Counted from the stretch's first letter, positions 1 to 11,568 are shown. The stretch: DNA of 64,000 bases from Cercophora sp. LCS_1 (GCA_036250225.1 JAPZLL010000022.1:496001-560000), one strand, 5' to 3'. Numbers and translations: made by a program. Notes: generated from the sequence alone by a model not told the origin.

Positions 1-266
1 TAAGTTTGAATATGAACCAGCATATAGCCTGACTGGGTTGTTTCCACTCAAAAACAATGCTATAACCTTCTCTGACAGTTTGCTGGTTAAAAATGTTCTT
101 AGCCGCTGTCACCCTTCCACATCACTCATCTCATGAGTGAGAACGAGACATTCCCCATTGGATCTTGCTCGTTCAAATGGAGAGTTTCGCTCCAAAGATG
201 CGAGCCAGGGGGGAAATAAAAAGAGAGTGAATGCTCAGGTGAAAGGCAAAAAAAAAGTCAAAAAGA

Positions 267-337
267 TGCGTCAGCCGCGAATCGAACGCGGGGCCCATCG
301 ATGGCAACGATGGATTTTACCACTAAACCACTGACGC
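267..337 (-). tRNA. tRNA-Gly (anticodon GCC)
   Basis: Read on the minus strand the segment folds as a 71-nt cloverleaf. The acceptor arm GCGTCAG pairs with CTGACGC, the anticodon loop is TTGCCAT, and the T-arm contains GTTCGATTC. The loop gives anticodon GCC, which reads glycine GGC codons. No intron is present. The discriminator base is A, and the CCA end is not encoded, as is normal in eukaryotes. No protein gene overlaps it. Confidence 0.95.
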
Positions 338-671
338 TTGTCTGTGAGCAGATGGAAGTTCATGCCTAAAAGCAACTTATAACGACATCATTTTATCACC
401 AACCACTCCCCCTTTGTCAACCCCCTATCAAGAACCATTGGATGAGCTCACGATATGCAAGGACCGAAAGATGCATGAAGCCAACGAATGCAGCACTCCA
501 GATCAGGTCAAGATCGTCTAGTAGCGACCATTGGCTGCTTTCCAGATCATCGACTACAATAAAAATTGTCAGTGCATCCACGTCCTCCATTTGTTGTTTT
601 GAAGACGCACTCCTTCCATAGCTCTGTCTGTTCTCCTCAACCCAGTTCATCTGTCGACATTCGTGTTCGCG
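338..671. other. Gene-free leader region
   Basis: This 334-nt stretch separates the tRNA from the membrane-protein gene. I see no convincing ORF. It presumably holds the promoter and 5' UTR of the gene starting at 672, but no clear TATA element stands out. Confidence 0.5.
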
Positions 672-1577
672 ATGGAAACTCGACAAGCGACCCCAATTGA
701 TGAGACGCCAATCTGCGGGATCGACGGGAAAGAAGATCTGTACGGACTCGGGATCCGACTCGGTGTCTACCTCCAGACCTTGACCTTGGTCATCTCGGGA
801 CTCTTACGGCAAAGCGACACAGCGCAGCTGCTCAACCTCGGCGCGCTATACCAGTTCGCCCTGCTGTTCGGCGTCATTTACTCGACCGTACACGACGAAG
901 AGTTCTATGCGGTCGAAGCCATCATCATGGCCGTCTTTGGGATCGCGTCCATGGGCATGAATCACACCCATTTCACGGCAATGGCGAAACGAGTCAGCCG
1001 ACGAGACTCCTCCGAGAAGCTGCACTGGACCGAAAGGGTGTTCTCGCCGTACAGGGGCGTGATCTTGCGATACTCTGTCCTTGTTGCCATCGATGGGTAC
1101 CAGGTCTGGCTGTGGTTTGTCGGGCTTGACCGTCTGCTTCACACTTCGTGCACCAGGACGTCGTTTTTCTTCGCACGAGTCGACATATTTGGGCCCTTTC
1201 GCACTTTTGCCAAGTTCTTTTCCATCTTCATCTTGTGCACTGCAACCTTGAGCCTATGCGTGCTCATCAAGCACGCCGTTTCGTGGAAGAGACACAGGAA
1301 GGATGCGTCGTCGGAAGGTGGAATTTTCGTTGAGGCGGGCCAGGCGCCGTGGTTGCCGTGGTTGTTGTTCCCTAGTCTTATTGTTCTCTTCATCCTCAGC
1401 ATCCTCGCGATCGAGTTGACCATCCGGTGGAACAATATCCAAGGCGTTTATGAGCTTACGTCTGTTGGACAGATCATCCCCTTCATCATCTCTGCTGGGG
1501 GTTTCGTTGCTGTGCTGCTCAAAGGAAGAGAGGAAATAAAGGAGTTACCGATTGATGGTGAGCAGATGGAGGACTGA
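672..1577 (+). CDS. Multi-pass membrane protein of unknown function
   Basis: A single-exon frame of 301 residues. The open frame extends three codons further 5' but only to a GTG, so the ATG at 672 (protein start METRQAT) is chosen. About seven hydrophobic segments are visible, near residues 28-45, 57-75, 85-100, 135-155, 170-195, 232-255 and 267-285. A charged loop follows the fifth and the C-terminus is acidic. The spacing is that of an integral membrane protein made of helices with short loops. I do not recognise a named family. Regular codon use and the absence of stops argue that it is real. Function and organelle are unknown. Confidence 0.8.
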   Translation: METRQATPIDETPICGIDGKEDLYGLGIRLGVYLQTLTLVISGLLRQSDTAQLLNLGALYQFALLFGVIYSTVHDEEFYAVEAIIMAVFGIASMGMNHTHFTAMAKRVSRRDSSEKLHWTERVFSPYRGVILRYSVLVAIDGYQVWLWFVGLDRLLHTSCTRTSFFFARVDIFGPFRTFAKFFSIFILCTATLSLCVLIKHAVSWKRHRKDASSEGGIFVEAGQAPWLPWLLFPSLIVLFILSILAIELTIRWNNIQGVYELTSVGQIIPFIISAGGFVAVLLKGREEIKELPIDGEQMED

Positions 1578-3360
1578 AAAGTATAGTTGTCGCTGGTCTG
1601 AACTTGAAGGCCTGTCTAAGCTATGACGAGTTCCTACCTCCCTGGCGCGCGAGCGTATTCCGGTCTTGCTTCCGTGCTGTTCCTCAGTTTCTCGACTGAG
1701 TCCCAAATCTTCCAGTGGAGCACCAGAGACAACCGCTGATGAGTGTAAGAATTTGTTGATGGTGTTTGACTCGAGGATGTGATCCGCCAAACTTTTTCAG
1801 CTTGCTGAGTAGATCCGAAAGTCATGGTTTGAAACTGGCAGACAGATTCTTTATCAAGTCTTTAAACCGCAGCAGAAACTACAGTTCGCTTGAACAAAGG
1901 GACTTCCTATAGAATCAACGGTCGTTAGGGCCGGGGATGCTGAGCTGCTGTAAGCATGTACCTTGTGCCTCAAACGTGTATGTGTATACATATACCTGGT
2001 GGGCAAGAACGGGAGGGAAGAAACTCTATGGTCTTCTGACCATCATATGGGTGATGCTAACCTCAGCTCGCTTGTGTGATGGAGAAACCCACTTGGCTTA
2101 TTCGCTGCAACAAGTCCATATCGATTCTCGAGTTTCGGCGCCTTTTTATTTTATTTTATTTTGTTTTGTTTCTTCTTCTTTTTTTTTTAAATCAGTTTTC
2201 TCGGCTTTGATGCTTCTGAACAAACGAACACTTACCGCAACCTGGACGACTTGCCCCGTTGCGGACGGAAAGGAAGGTGCAAGAGCCGTTAGCTGGTGCA
2301 CAGTTGGACTGAATTTTCTAGGTTGGAGGACGGCAGAATCGGTTTTCGTCATGCTGTTTTAGTGATCGATATTCCTAGAAGTTTGCGAGAAGCATTCTGA
2401 TCCAAATCGTGCCCAAAATTGCAAAGTGGAGACCGGTTCAGGGACCTGATTCAGTCCCAAACGTGGTGTTCCGAGTGCGAATCGGCCGCCATTCCAGTCG
2501 CGCATCTCGCTTTTCAAGCGTCAGTCATGACTGCGTATGACGGATTTGATCGCGTGACATTTGCAGCAGAGCGGCTGTGTCGGGTTTTCGCATTTGTGCC
2601 CAGTCCGAAGCGGGCCAACATCCGCTGTTGGTGGAATTTCCGGGCTCGCTGTGGAAGCCAAGATGGACAGATTGAGAACCCCCGCAGGCGCTGTTTCAAC
2701 TGGCAGGACCTGGGAATTTTAGGTTGGGCCTGCCGTTCGCGTTCCCGCCAACCGGTTTCAACCGGGCGATGATGACGGGAGCGTTCCCGAATGCCACCTG
2801 CAAACGTTTAGATAACCTAAAAATCCAGCCGCCCGTAACCCCCATCGTCTCGTTCAACGTCGTCCGGTCCGGAGCCGCATCGTGCTTCTGGCGCGACGCC
2901 CGGAAGCGGCGGCTGCCTCAGGGGCTGACCAGTGCGGGATACGGATACCCAGCCGGCAAAGCGGCACTTGTCCGGGCTGGGCAAGGGGGTCCCCGCCAAC
3001 CATCTGGGCGGTGCGAGCCCAGCTTCAGCTGTGGAACCGCCTAAAAATTGACTGCTTGCTTATCACACCCCTGCGCTAGGACGGGGATTGCTGCAGAGGG
3101 GGGGGGGGACACCTGTCTCTGAGATTGCAGCTTCGCGTTGGCATTCGTCAGCGGTCCACCTTTGCTCTCGGGGATCCTCAGCGCCAAGCTGCATCGACCG
3201 ACAAACTGACAAAATTCCAAGCTCGTCTGCGTGGCGTGCTGAAAGACCAATGTGATTTCTTTTCCTACGCTCCTTCGTCACCCATTTTTTTCTCATTCTT
3301 TTCTGTTGCGCCCCGAGGCGACATGATCCGGGTCGCGCGCAGCCTTTTTTCCATTACAGA
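1578..3360. other. Long intergenic region with low-complexity tracts
   Basis: No convincing gene in about 1.8 kb. The open frames here are short, overlap each other and lack domain-like sequence. There is a T-rich tract at about 2142-2191 built of TTTTA and TTTTG units, and a run of 11 G at 3098-3108. A pyrimidine-rich stretch just before 3361 looks like the 5' UTR of the next gene. Confidence 0.5.
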
Positions 3361-4860
3361 ATGTTGATTCACGGTCTCCAACGCACACGGCCGGCGCGGG
3401 TCATCACCGTCGTGGCCGTGCTGTGCTTCGTCTGGATCTGGCTTTCCAACATCCAGGGTGTCAACCTCGCCAACGACCTTCTCCCAAGCTACCAGCGCAC
3501 CGTCCCTGATCTCATTGCCGACACAGGGGCCAAGGCCCCGGTAAAGGACGTCCGATCTCGCATCGGAAAGGTGACGGTCGCCGCCAACAAGCTCGACTCG
3601 GATACCATCACTCGTGCTCTCCAGAGCCACGAGCGTCACAACGAGCGGCATGGCTACATTCACTTTATTGCGAAGAACCAGGCCGTGAGCAGTCTGATCG
3701 AGAACGACCGCTTCCACCGCCCCAAGGGTGCCTGGACGAAACCCGCCTATTTGCTTTCCATCATTGTTGCTGAGCTCCAGAAGCCTGAGGAGGAGAGATT
3801 GGAATGGGTATAGTACGTGCTGTGTGTGTCTTTGGAAGTTTCCTTGGCCGCTGACCAAATCCCCAGCTGGTTTGATGCCGATACTCTTGTCCTCAACACC
3901 GAGACCCCGCTCGAAACCTTCCTCCCGCCCAAGAACTCAACGGAGCTCAATACCGTCGATCTTGTTATTACAACAAACTGGGATGGCCTCAACTCGGGAG
4001 TGTTTGCCCTGCGTGTCAGCCCCTGGTCGGCCTCGCTTCTCTCTGCCGTTCTTGCATACCCCGTCTACGAAGCTACCCGATTGTCCAAAGATCGTTTCCG
4101 CGATCAGAGTGCCTTCCAGTTTCTCCTCGAGGGCAAGGAGTCCCCACTGGTGGAAACCCCGATGGCGAGCAGGGATCATTGGGTTAAGGTCCCGATGCGC
4201 TGGTTCAACTCGCTTCCGGTCAACAACGCTTTCTACAAGAATGGCACATGGATCTTTGGCAAGAACATGACGGAGGGCCTATTCGACAATGGAACCACGG
4301 AAGTCTACGACGATGGTCACGGCGGAAAGGTCAATCCCTGGAAGGTCATGCAGGGCGACATGATCGTTCACTTTGCGGGCACGTCTGCCGTCAGGGACAG
4401 CTGGATGGGGCCATGGGTGGAGCGCGCTGAGGCCATGCTTCCCGAATGGAATAATGCTACGACCAAAGATGTTCTCCAAGAAGAGGCGGCAGAGTTCTGG
4501 GAGAAGACCGAGAAACAGCTGGTGATCGACCGCGCTAAGTCCAAGGTCGAGGAGGCTGAAAAGGAAAAGGCACGCAAGCAAAAAGAGAGGCAGGACAAGA
4601 AGGCCAAGGAGGAGAAGGACAAGAGGGAGAAGGAGCGCCTCGAAAAGGAAAGGCGCGAGAAGGAGAGAAAGGTGGAAGAAAAGGAGAAGAAGAAGGAGGC
4701 TGCTCTCACGGCCATTCCCAAGGTCCTGAAGAAAGTCGCCAAACCCACACCTGCGGTGAAGCCAGCGCCGCCACCACCAGCACCAACAAAGGCAGCGGTG
4801 AACGGGACCAAACCGCAGAACACGACTGCAGTTCCTGGCAAGCACGCTCAGCTGCTATAG
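3361..4860 (+). CDS. GT34 family (GMA12/MNN10) Golgi glycosyltransferase
   Basis: Two exons, 3361-3812 and 3867-4860, with a 54-nt intron, encode 481 residues. The join restores the contiguous motif EWVYWFDADT, which holds the DxD nucleotide-sugar/metal site at D154-D156. An N-terminal hydrophobic stretch (about residues 13-31) makes it a type II membrane protein. Further family marks are DQSAF in the middle and GDMIVHFAGT near residue 330. The last 110 residues are a Lys/Glu-rich coiled-coil stretch followed by a Pro/Ala-rich tail, an unusual C-terminal extension. GT34 enzymes add alpha-linked mannose or galactose to glycans in the Golgi lumen; which sugar is used cannot be told from sequence. 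Confidence 0.87.
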
Positions 4861-5816
4861 CCCCAAAATTTCTTGTATAAAGTTTTATCGATACCAGGGT
4901 ATGTACAACTAGTTAATTGCATGACGGGGATACTCTAAAATAGACTGGTCCTTTCCATTTGCATGCTTTGTCCGACCTCTGGGCAGCTGAAGCCTGGATT
5001 CCTGTCCAGCAGGCTGGAATCCAGCTGAAGCCACCGTGAATATTGGCGACCGAGTTTGCGTCGGCCCCTGAAATCGGCATGTGCGGCAATCGGACTGTCG
5101 CTTCAGCTGGAGGCTAGCCAAGCCGCTTAGCTGGTTACGGGTTTGTTGGAGTCCCCCGCGCAGAAACCCGGTTCAGGAGAGCGATCGGGCTTGGACGGTT
5201 TCCCTTTGTCGGGCCACACCAGCCCAGCCCTGCGCATAGCGTGACCATGCAGCCCCTAAAAACGGAGTTTGGACACTGAGATTACGCGGCGCTCAATATT
5301 GGCCCATGTCATCAATGTTCCCAATCCTGGCATGTCTGGGCAGCAGGGCTCCCCGCTGTCGACTTGGCAGCCGTCAGAACTCGTCCCACCTCAGCGCCAG
5401 CGTAGCGCTGCATTTTCTCAAGCAAGATGCTGGGTCTCCTCTCTTTTCTTTCGACGACTCCCGTTCCACCGCCTTGGTCACGACAGCTTCGGTATCACCA
5501 CGATCCCGTCGCTGTGCTGCAAGTGGTGGGGCAATCTCCGTCCGATCCGTCGCAAGCAAACCGCAGCAGCTGCCTGCAGATGTTACACTTTTTTTCCCTC
5601 TTCGTTTAGAGTTCCATTTTCCGGAGCTTTTGGTTCTCCACCGACGCTCTCTTGTCATTTCTCCTCAAATTTTGTCGGTATCTGTGGTGCGGTCGGCGCG
5701 CTAGGTTGTCGCTCGGTTCGGATTTGGTTCGGTGCATTGATCCCGGACGGATCGGAAAGGTTTTCGCGGAACCGGTAGCACGGCAGCGGAAGCGGCCACG
5801 GCGGCGCGGCGACGCG
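4861..5816. other. Intergenic region and long 5' leader
   Basis: No supported gene in 956 nt. It contains a perfect short inverted repeat (listed separately) and, from about 5400, C/T-rich sequence typical of a fungal promoter and 5' UTR for the transporter starting at 5817. Overlapping open frames on both strands look like chance frames in GC-rich DNA. Confidence 0.45.
4994..5024. repeat. Inverted repeat, 9-bp arms
   Basis: CTGGATTCC at 4994-5002 pairs perfectly with GGAATCCAG at 5016-5024 across a 13-nt spacer. The hairpin is flanked by a direct repeat of AGCTGAAGCC. It lies about 135 nt after the GT34 stop codon, so it could mark a transcript end or be a relic of a mobile element. Role unknown. 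Confidence 0.5.
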
Positions 5817-7038
5817 ATGGCGTCCATGAAGAAAGAGAGGCCCGACGATCTCGAAGCACAGCTTCTCAAACCCCGTCAACACTACCAAGCCCCGGCCAGC
5901 CCCGGCCTCGACTCGGAATACCGCGTCTCTGGCTGGACAAAACTGTCGTACCTCGGCCTCTATTTCCTGTGCAACATCTCGTTGACGATTTACAACAAGT
6001 TGATCTTGGGCAAAGTAAGCAGCAGCACCAGCCAAACGGCCGGGGGAACCCCTGGTGATTGACGATGACGTATCTAACCTAACCTTCGGCAGTTCGCATA
6101 CCCATGGCTGCTGACAGCACTCCACGCCGGCTCCGCGTCGTTGGGATGCTACGCCCTCCTCCTTAGGGGGCACTTTACCCTCACCAAGCTTTCGTTTCAC
6201 CAAAATACGGTCCTCGTGCTCTTCTCCATCCTCTTCACCATCAACATCGCCACCTCCAATGTCTCTCTGTGCGTACCATCCCCACCCCCACCCCCTCCCC
6301 CGCCCCCATCCTCTGTCCGTCCTCCGCTAACCTTTTGTCCCTAGTGCCATGGTCTCGATCCCCTTCCACCAGATCATGCGCTCGACCTGCCCCGTCTTCG
6401 CCGTCCTCATCTACCGCATCCGCTACAAGCGTACCTACTCCCAAGAAACGTACCTCTCCCTGATCCCCGTCGTCATGGGCGTCGGTCTCGCCACATACGG
6501 CGACTATTACTTCACAAGGGCCGGTTTCGTGCTCACCCTGCTGGGCGTCATCCTCGCCGTTATTAAGACCGTTGCCACGAACCGCATCATGACGGGCGCC
6601 CTGGCGCTATCCCCGCTCGAGACGCTCCTCCGCATGTCCCCATTGGCCTTTGTCCAGGCCGTATTCTGCGCCCTTATTAGCGGCGAGCTGTCAGCCTTCC
6701 GCGCGGCGAACCCGCAAGGTCCATCGCAGATGATGTTGCTAGCATTGCTGGGCAACGGGTTCCTGGCGTTTATGCTGAACGTCAGCTCCTTCTCGACCAA
6801 CAAGGTGGCTGGCGCGTTGACCATGACGGTGTGCGGCAACATCAAGCAGTGTTTGACGGTGTTGCTAGGTATTGTCTTGTTTGGTGTCAAGGTTGGGCTG
6901 TTGAACGGATTGGGCATGGCGGTGGCACTGGCCGGTGCGGCGTGGTATAGCATGGTTGAGTTGAGGTCAAAGGGGAAGAAGTCGGTTGGGTCGAGTAGGA
7001 CACCCGGGCTCGGGGTTGGAACAGGGGGGAAGAGCTGA
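5817..7038 (+). CDS. TPT/nucleotide-sugar transporter family membrane protein (DMT superfamily)
   Basis: Three exons, 5817-6014, 6093-6268 and 6345-7038, with introns of 78 and 76 nt, encode 355 residues. The join gives continuous family text: NISLTIYNKLILGK, then FAYPWLLTALHAG, then NVSLAMVSIPFHQIMRSTCP, the usual start of the triose-phosphate translocator fold. About ten membrane helices follow, and the C-terminal tail is basic. Members exchange phosphorylated sugars or nucleotide sugars across Golgi, ER or other membranes; the fungal members of this type are mostly uncharacterised. The neighbouring GT34 enzyme makes a Golgi role attractive, but that is inference only. Confidence 0.88.
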
Positions 7039-7673
7039 TTTCGCAGTGGTGGACATGTGGCGTGGTCTTTTTTGTATATATGTAGCATGGCGTGTATCAT
7101 ATGGGTGCATTGGGTGTGTAAAATGGATTTGGTTCTGGGATACGAGGTACACTGTGGGGTTTCGTGTTCTATCTGGGCCCTAGGTTGTTCACCCACAGCA
7201 CGAGATCGACCGGGATAACGAGGGTGCACAAACTGGGGTAAGCATGAAAGGAGATCAAGCTAAGATTGGAGGTATATATTTGTCAAAGTTCGACAATGAG
7301 CCAATGGCGGTAGATGGCCGAGCCTGGCTGACCTCCTCGTGGCCTTGGAACACTACTGCTCCTACGGTGCTTGCGTAATGATGAAATTGAGAGTGTGTTC
7401 CAAGGTGGTTGTTCCAATTTATGAATATAAATACCTTTTTGCAATGGATGGAGCTGAAACGTGGTGATTCTTGGTTTGAAGGGCGTTGCCCTAGTTAAAC
7501 CTAGGGTTATGTAATTATGGGCGCAATGTGTCAAGAGCAAAAAATGGTGTGTGTGTGTGTGTGCTCTTCTCCATTGTGTCCTCCATTCTCCCACTCGACT
7601 CTCCCTTTTTTCTTCTTTTTCGTGTTGTCTTCAGTTCGTGCCATACGCTGATTTGTAAACTCCCCGACGTCGC
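7039..7673. other. Intergenic region
   Basis: No supported gene. A (GT)n run sits near 7548-7562 and a C/T-rich stretch at 7563-7640 resembles a fungal 5' UTR for the pseudogene that follows. Confidence 0.45.
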
Positions 7674-8726
7674 ATGGAGCAGTGGAAGGACGAGAAGGAA
7701 GCGCTCCTCCGGAGGAATCAGCAGCTGGAACTGAAGCTCGAATCTCTCACTTCTGAGTTGGAAGGAATGCGCACACGTTGTCGTCAGGAAGCCCAGATTC
7801 GGGGAGTCCAGTCTCGTGTCTTCGAAGGGATTGAGAACGACACCTGGATGTCTGGAGATGACAGCACAGTTTGGGCCGAGATAGACAAACACCGAAGGCT
7901 GATCAAGCAGTGGGCCAGGGGAAATGCGTCAGACGACATGAACACGGCCAGGGCCATCTCGGAAGAGGACAAGAGGAGACTAATTGCGACCCTGAGAAAC
8001 ATTGTTTAGATGCGTCTAGCCGAATCCGTCTCTGAGGCTGACTGCTTGACTGCCATCGACCACTTGTTCACCGACCCGGTGTCTACAAAGTCTCCGACCA
8101 TGTGACTGGGGGGCCTTTTGGCCTGCTGTATCTATCAGAGGGTTGTTCGCAATCCCTTCCACGCCCTGGAAGCTAGGGATGACATCTTCGACATGTACAA
8201 GTGTCTAGCAATCAATAAGTCATTTCCCCTTGAGGGCTGGCCAGGCTACATTTCGCAGAGAACTAACCCAAAATCAGTCAGCGAGGCGGAGGGTAATCTC
8301 TTGCGGTCTAGGACAATTCGTCTTCTTGACTCCCCCAGTACGGACAACACTAGCGCCCCAGTTGAAGAGACCCTAGAGTCCTTCAAGTCGAACCAAATTG
8401 ATGCTTTACAGAAGTTTGCGTACTACTTCATCAACTCCCCTGCCAAAAATTTGATGAAGCCATCGGCACTGCAGGACAGTAAGACCCTGAGAGACCTCGA
8501 CGCTCCCATGACATTGGCGGGCACCTTGTCCCTGAAGCTGGGACCTCGTCGCACAGGACTGATTGTGTGTCACTTGGGGGACCTCAAGGACATACCTTTC
8601 TCGTCAGATTCTGTGCTACTGAATCCGCACCGCCTTCACCAAGTGCAAGATGAGGATGACGCGCATTGCGACGGATGGGAGCAGCGATGGAAAGAACTAC
8701 GGCGATGGAAAGAACTACGGCGATGA
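7674..8726 (+). pseudogene. Degenerate gene with two in-frame stop codons (unnamed fungal family)
   Basis: One reading frame runs from the ATG at 7674 to the stop at 8724-8726, broken only by TAG at 8007-8009 and TGA at 8103-8105. The three open pieces (111, 31 and about 206 codons) stay in the same frame and all look like coding sequence. The first piece is a Glu/Lys-rich coiled coil (EALLRRNQQLELKLESL). The last ends in a small tandem repeat, RWKELR twice. No GT..AG intron removes either stop without losing coherent sequence. Both stops can arise from CAG and CGA by a C to T change, as in repeat-induced point mutation. I do not recognise the function. Confidence 0.6.
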
Positions 8727-10506
8727 CACGCAGAGGGTCTGGATGAAGGCCGAGGTGTGGCTTTAGAATACTATCAGGATCTGATTCTGGTATTTAAATG
8801 TTCCGGAATTACGTGTAGAATGCGCTCGTCGTCTGGCTTTCTCGACGTGGGTTTTTCATCCGAGTCTTGTCTAGGTACTGTACCTAGGCAGGGTAATACT
8901 CGCCACCCCACGCACCTCTCAGTTTTAGCCATATACCGCAAGCTACATGAAACCTCACATTTTGGGTGGAGGACTTTGCATCAAGTTGGTAGCAAGGTTC
9001 CATCACAATGTAAATGGGTATCTTTAGCTAGAGGCTACGGCAGTCGGAGTCAGAGATTTGACCCAAAACCACCACACGGCATCGCGAGGTGGCTCTCACC
9101 AAAATCTTTTGACGTTAGCTAACGTAAATCCAATACGCCCGCAGACATTGCGCCGCCATTTGAGAGTTGGGATAGTTTTACAAGAGAATATGTGCTTCCG
9201 TTGCTTCTCCAAAAGCCTGCCATCCAGACCTCAACAACTGTTCGCACCCAGGATCTGTCTAGCCAGATGTGCCCTGATCTTCAGACTTGAAGCTTGATAG
9301 AAAGAAACCGGCGGCCTTGCTGCTGGCAAGGAACAATCCTGGCATGTTTTTGTCAGACTTTCCAAGGAATTTGAAAATGATATATATTATCGGGATCTGT
9401 TCTGCAATGCCCCCCGCTCATTGCCCACGCTCCACTTCTTCCCATCGTTATTCCTATGACACTGCCAGTTCCACTGTGCTCCATGTCCTGGCCTTTGTCT
9501 CAGGCCTGATCCCTGTCCTCATCCCATCTTCATCTTTGCCACCCTCTCCGACGGAGAACTTGTCAACGTGGTGTGTATGTAATCACTGCTGAGCTTTGGC
9601 TGGTAAGCACAAGGCATTCCTCCCATGACGGACGATGGTGCCCGGCTGCCGAGAAAGAACTGTACGCCGTGTGTCGCACCAACCTGTTCCGCTGCCGTGA
9701 ACGGATTTCGACTGGCCGTCTGCGTTGCCGAGAACTGAGATCAACAAACAATATGATGAGTAGATGTCAAAAATACAAGAGGCAGAGGTACACCGCACGG
9801 CAATAAGTGCAAGGGAGCATCACTCGAAGTGAGAGCCGGGCAGAAGAGGAAACAAGGTTTTGACGCGCAACAGAAAGTAGACTGGAAGCAATTCCGGGAA
9901 TCTGAAAGGCTATCTCTCTGCGAGCAACAACATGTGGGGGAGAAACAACAGAGATTACAGCAAATCGACAATCGTGAGGGTCTGCTGAGGTTGTTGGCAG
10001 GTTGTGGACTCGAAATCCCTGCAAAAAACCCATTCCATGCCTCAACACGGACGTCGATGCTCAGGACGTCATCGTACTGTATCGGCAACGGCGGCTGTCA
10101 AGTCTGTCAAGGCCAGCGACACATCCGTTCCGAGTGCAACACTGGTGATTCCCGTGCATTTGACGTGCATGGGGCAAGATCTAGCGGATGATCACTGGGT
10201 CTTCGTTTGGACCGTTATCATGATATTTTGGATAAAATGTATCGTGGTGTTGCACGAGATGAAGACGACCTCGAGGTGGAGGATTTTTCGAGGAGGGCGG
10301 AGAAGTTGGGGTACACTTGGTTTTCAGAATATTGGGCGTGAGTGAACTTCTGCGTCTCAAGAGAGGGGTACGGTAAAGACTGTGTATTTTTTTTCTTTTC
10401 GAAGAGACTATAATTAGTGCGCGCACGTGTTGACCGTTGGTTCCGTCACAAACACCTCAGTTCCCGATGCTTGTGGTATCCTCAGCCCATTTATTTCCAA
10501 GACATC
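8727..10506. other. Intergenic region, possibly decayed sequence
   Basis: About 1.8 kb without a gene I can support. A short palindrome, CTAGGTA-CTG-TACCTAG, lies at 8871-8887. An open frame on the plus strand at about 9829-10191 begins with charged, helix-like residues, but it has no domain and no clear splice structure, so I do not call it. Confidence 0.4.
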
Positions 10507-10806
10507 CTAGCAGGTGTAGCTGATCTCGCAGGCGCGCTATCACTTTCGTCAGCAATTGTTTTCATACTGGGGGGCTCGGATTCCGGTGCACTTACACACC
10601 AGTAACCGCAGTCCCCGGAGCAGCACTGGCATCTCGTCAGCAACAATTCTCCCGGACCTGTTCAAATGGAAAGAACTAACGCCGAAAGAGCGGCAAGAAG
10701 CAGGGAGGCAAGCCTGCGGAGCCAGGGCATCCGGCTCGGAGCCCGGAGCGGGAGCGGACATGGCTAGGTTGGCGCTGAGGACGGCGAGGATATAGGCGAA
10801 CTTCAT
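10507..10806 (-). CDS. Small secreted cysteine-rich peptide, eight Cys in the last 29 residues
   Basis: Three exons on the minus strand, 10806-10681, 10625-10596 and 10536-10507, encode 61 residues. Intron 1 (55 nt) starts GTTAGT and ends CTGACGAGATGCCAG. Intron 2 (59 nt) starts GTAAGT and ends CTGACGAAAGTGATAG. Both have good branch points and both join in phase 0. Residues 1-18 or so are a signal peptide (MKFAYILAVLSANLAMSA), followed by a short Pro/Ala stretch. The last 29 residues hold cysteines at 33, 38, 43, 44, 48, 52, 55 and 61: C-x4-C-x4-CC-x3-C-x3-C-x2-C-x5-C, ending on Cys. This is a knottin-like, disulfide-rich secreted peptide. Its activity is unknown, and none is implied by sequence alone. 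Two exons are only 30 nt, so automatic annotation could miss it. Confidence 0.75.
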
Positions 10807-10809
10807 GTT

Positions 10810-11568
10810 GGTGGTGTGGATTGTGTTGACTTGTCTGTTGACTGTTCTGTTGACTTGCTGTCTGATGACCCAGTGTTCTCGGAAGACGACAGAGCGCCGC
10901 GTCTTTATACCTGTCTGATGCTTCGCCCAACATGATTTTTACTTTGAGCGAGAGCATGAAACCGTAAGACTGGCTTCGAGATTGCCCCGACTCTTGTTAC
11001 GCTGATTCTTTCAACGTTGCCTTTGCAATACCTCGAAATTGTTGTTTGTCTCCTTTAACGGCAGTTTCATTAGCAATGGAGCTCAGCCCACTTTCACTGT
11101 ACTTTGTCACCGGACATCCTCCCACTGTCGTTGAAGACAGGAAGCCGTGTTAGTTGTGACATAATCGCAGATCCAATGCAACTCCAAACAGCAGCAAAAA
11201 AGCAAATCATCCCCATTCTTCTTTTCACAAGAAACATAAAAAAGCCCAAATGACAACATCCCGTCGTCGTATTTTGCAATATCCCATTCTCTCCGCTGCA
11301 ACATTCAAGACATAAGCCAAACGCCACGGCGACAACAAGTTCTCCCGGAGGTATCCGAAAAGCGTCAGCAATATCGCTTGCAGGGTACAGAGAACGTCAT
11401 TGACATTCGTGCCAAATGGATCAACCCTGCATGTTGTTTAGGAGTCGGTCCCTGCGCTACCCACCGCTTTTGCCGCAACATCCGGCTTGTCGATCTTTTC
11501 CCGAGAAAGCTGCTCGAACGTCGCTTGTGGATGGCGATTACGAAACACTTGAGTCCCACCAAAGCGTC
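10810..11568. other. Promoter and intergenic region
   Basis: Apart from the TATA box and leader of the cysteine-rich peptide gene at the left side, I see no gene. The right part is probably the 3' flank of the dehydratase gene, which ends at 11569. Confidence 0.45.
10903..10909 (-). promoter_or_regulatory. TATA box of the cysteine-rich peptide gene
   Basis: TATAAAG on the minus strand about 97 nt before the ATG at 10806. The leader that follows is A/C-rich and ends CCACCAACATG, a good fungal start context. Confidence 0.5.

Noticed and set aside
4279..4845. 188-codon open frame antisense to the GT34 gene
   Set aside because: It is the mirror of the Lys/Glu-rich tail and gives Leu/Phe-rich low complexity. 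The plus strand has the splice and domain evidence.
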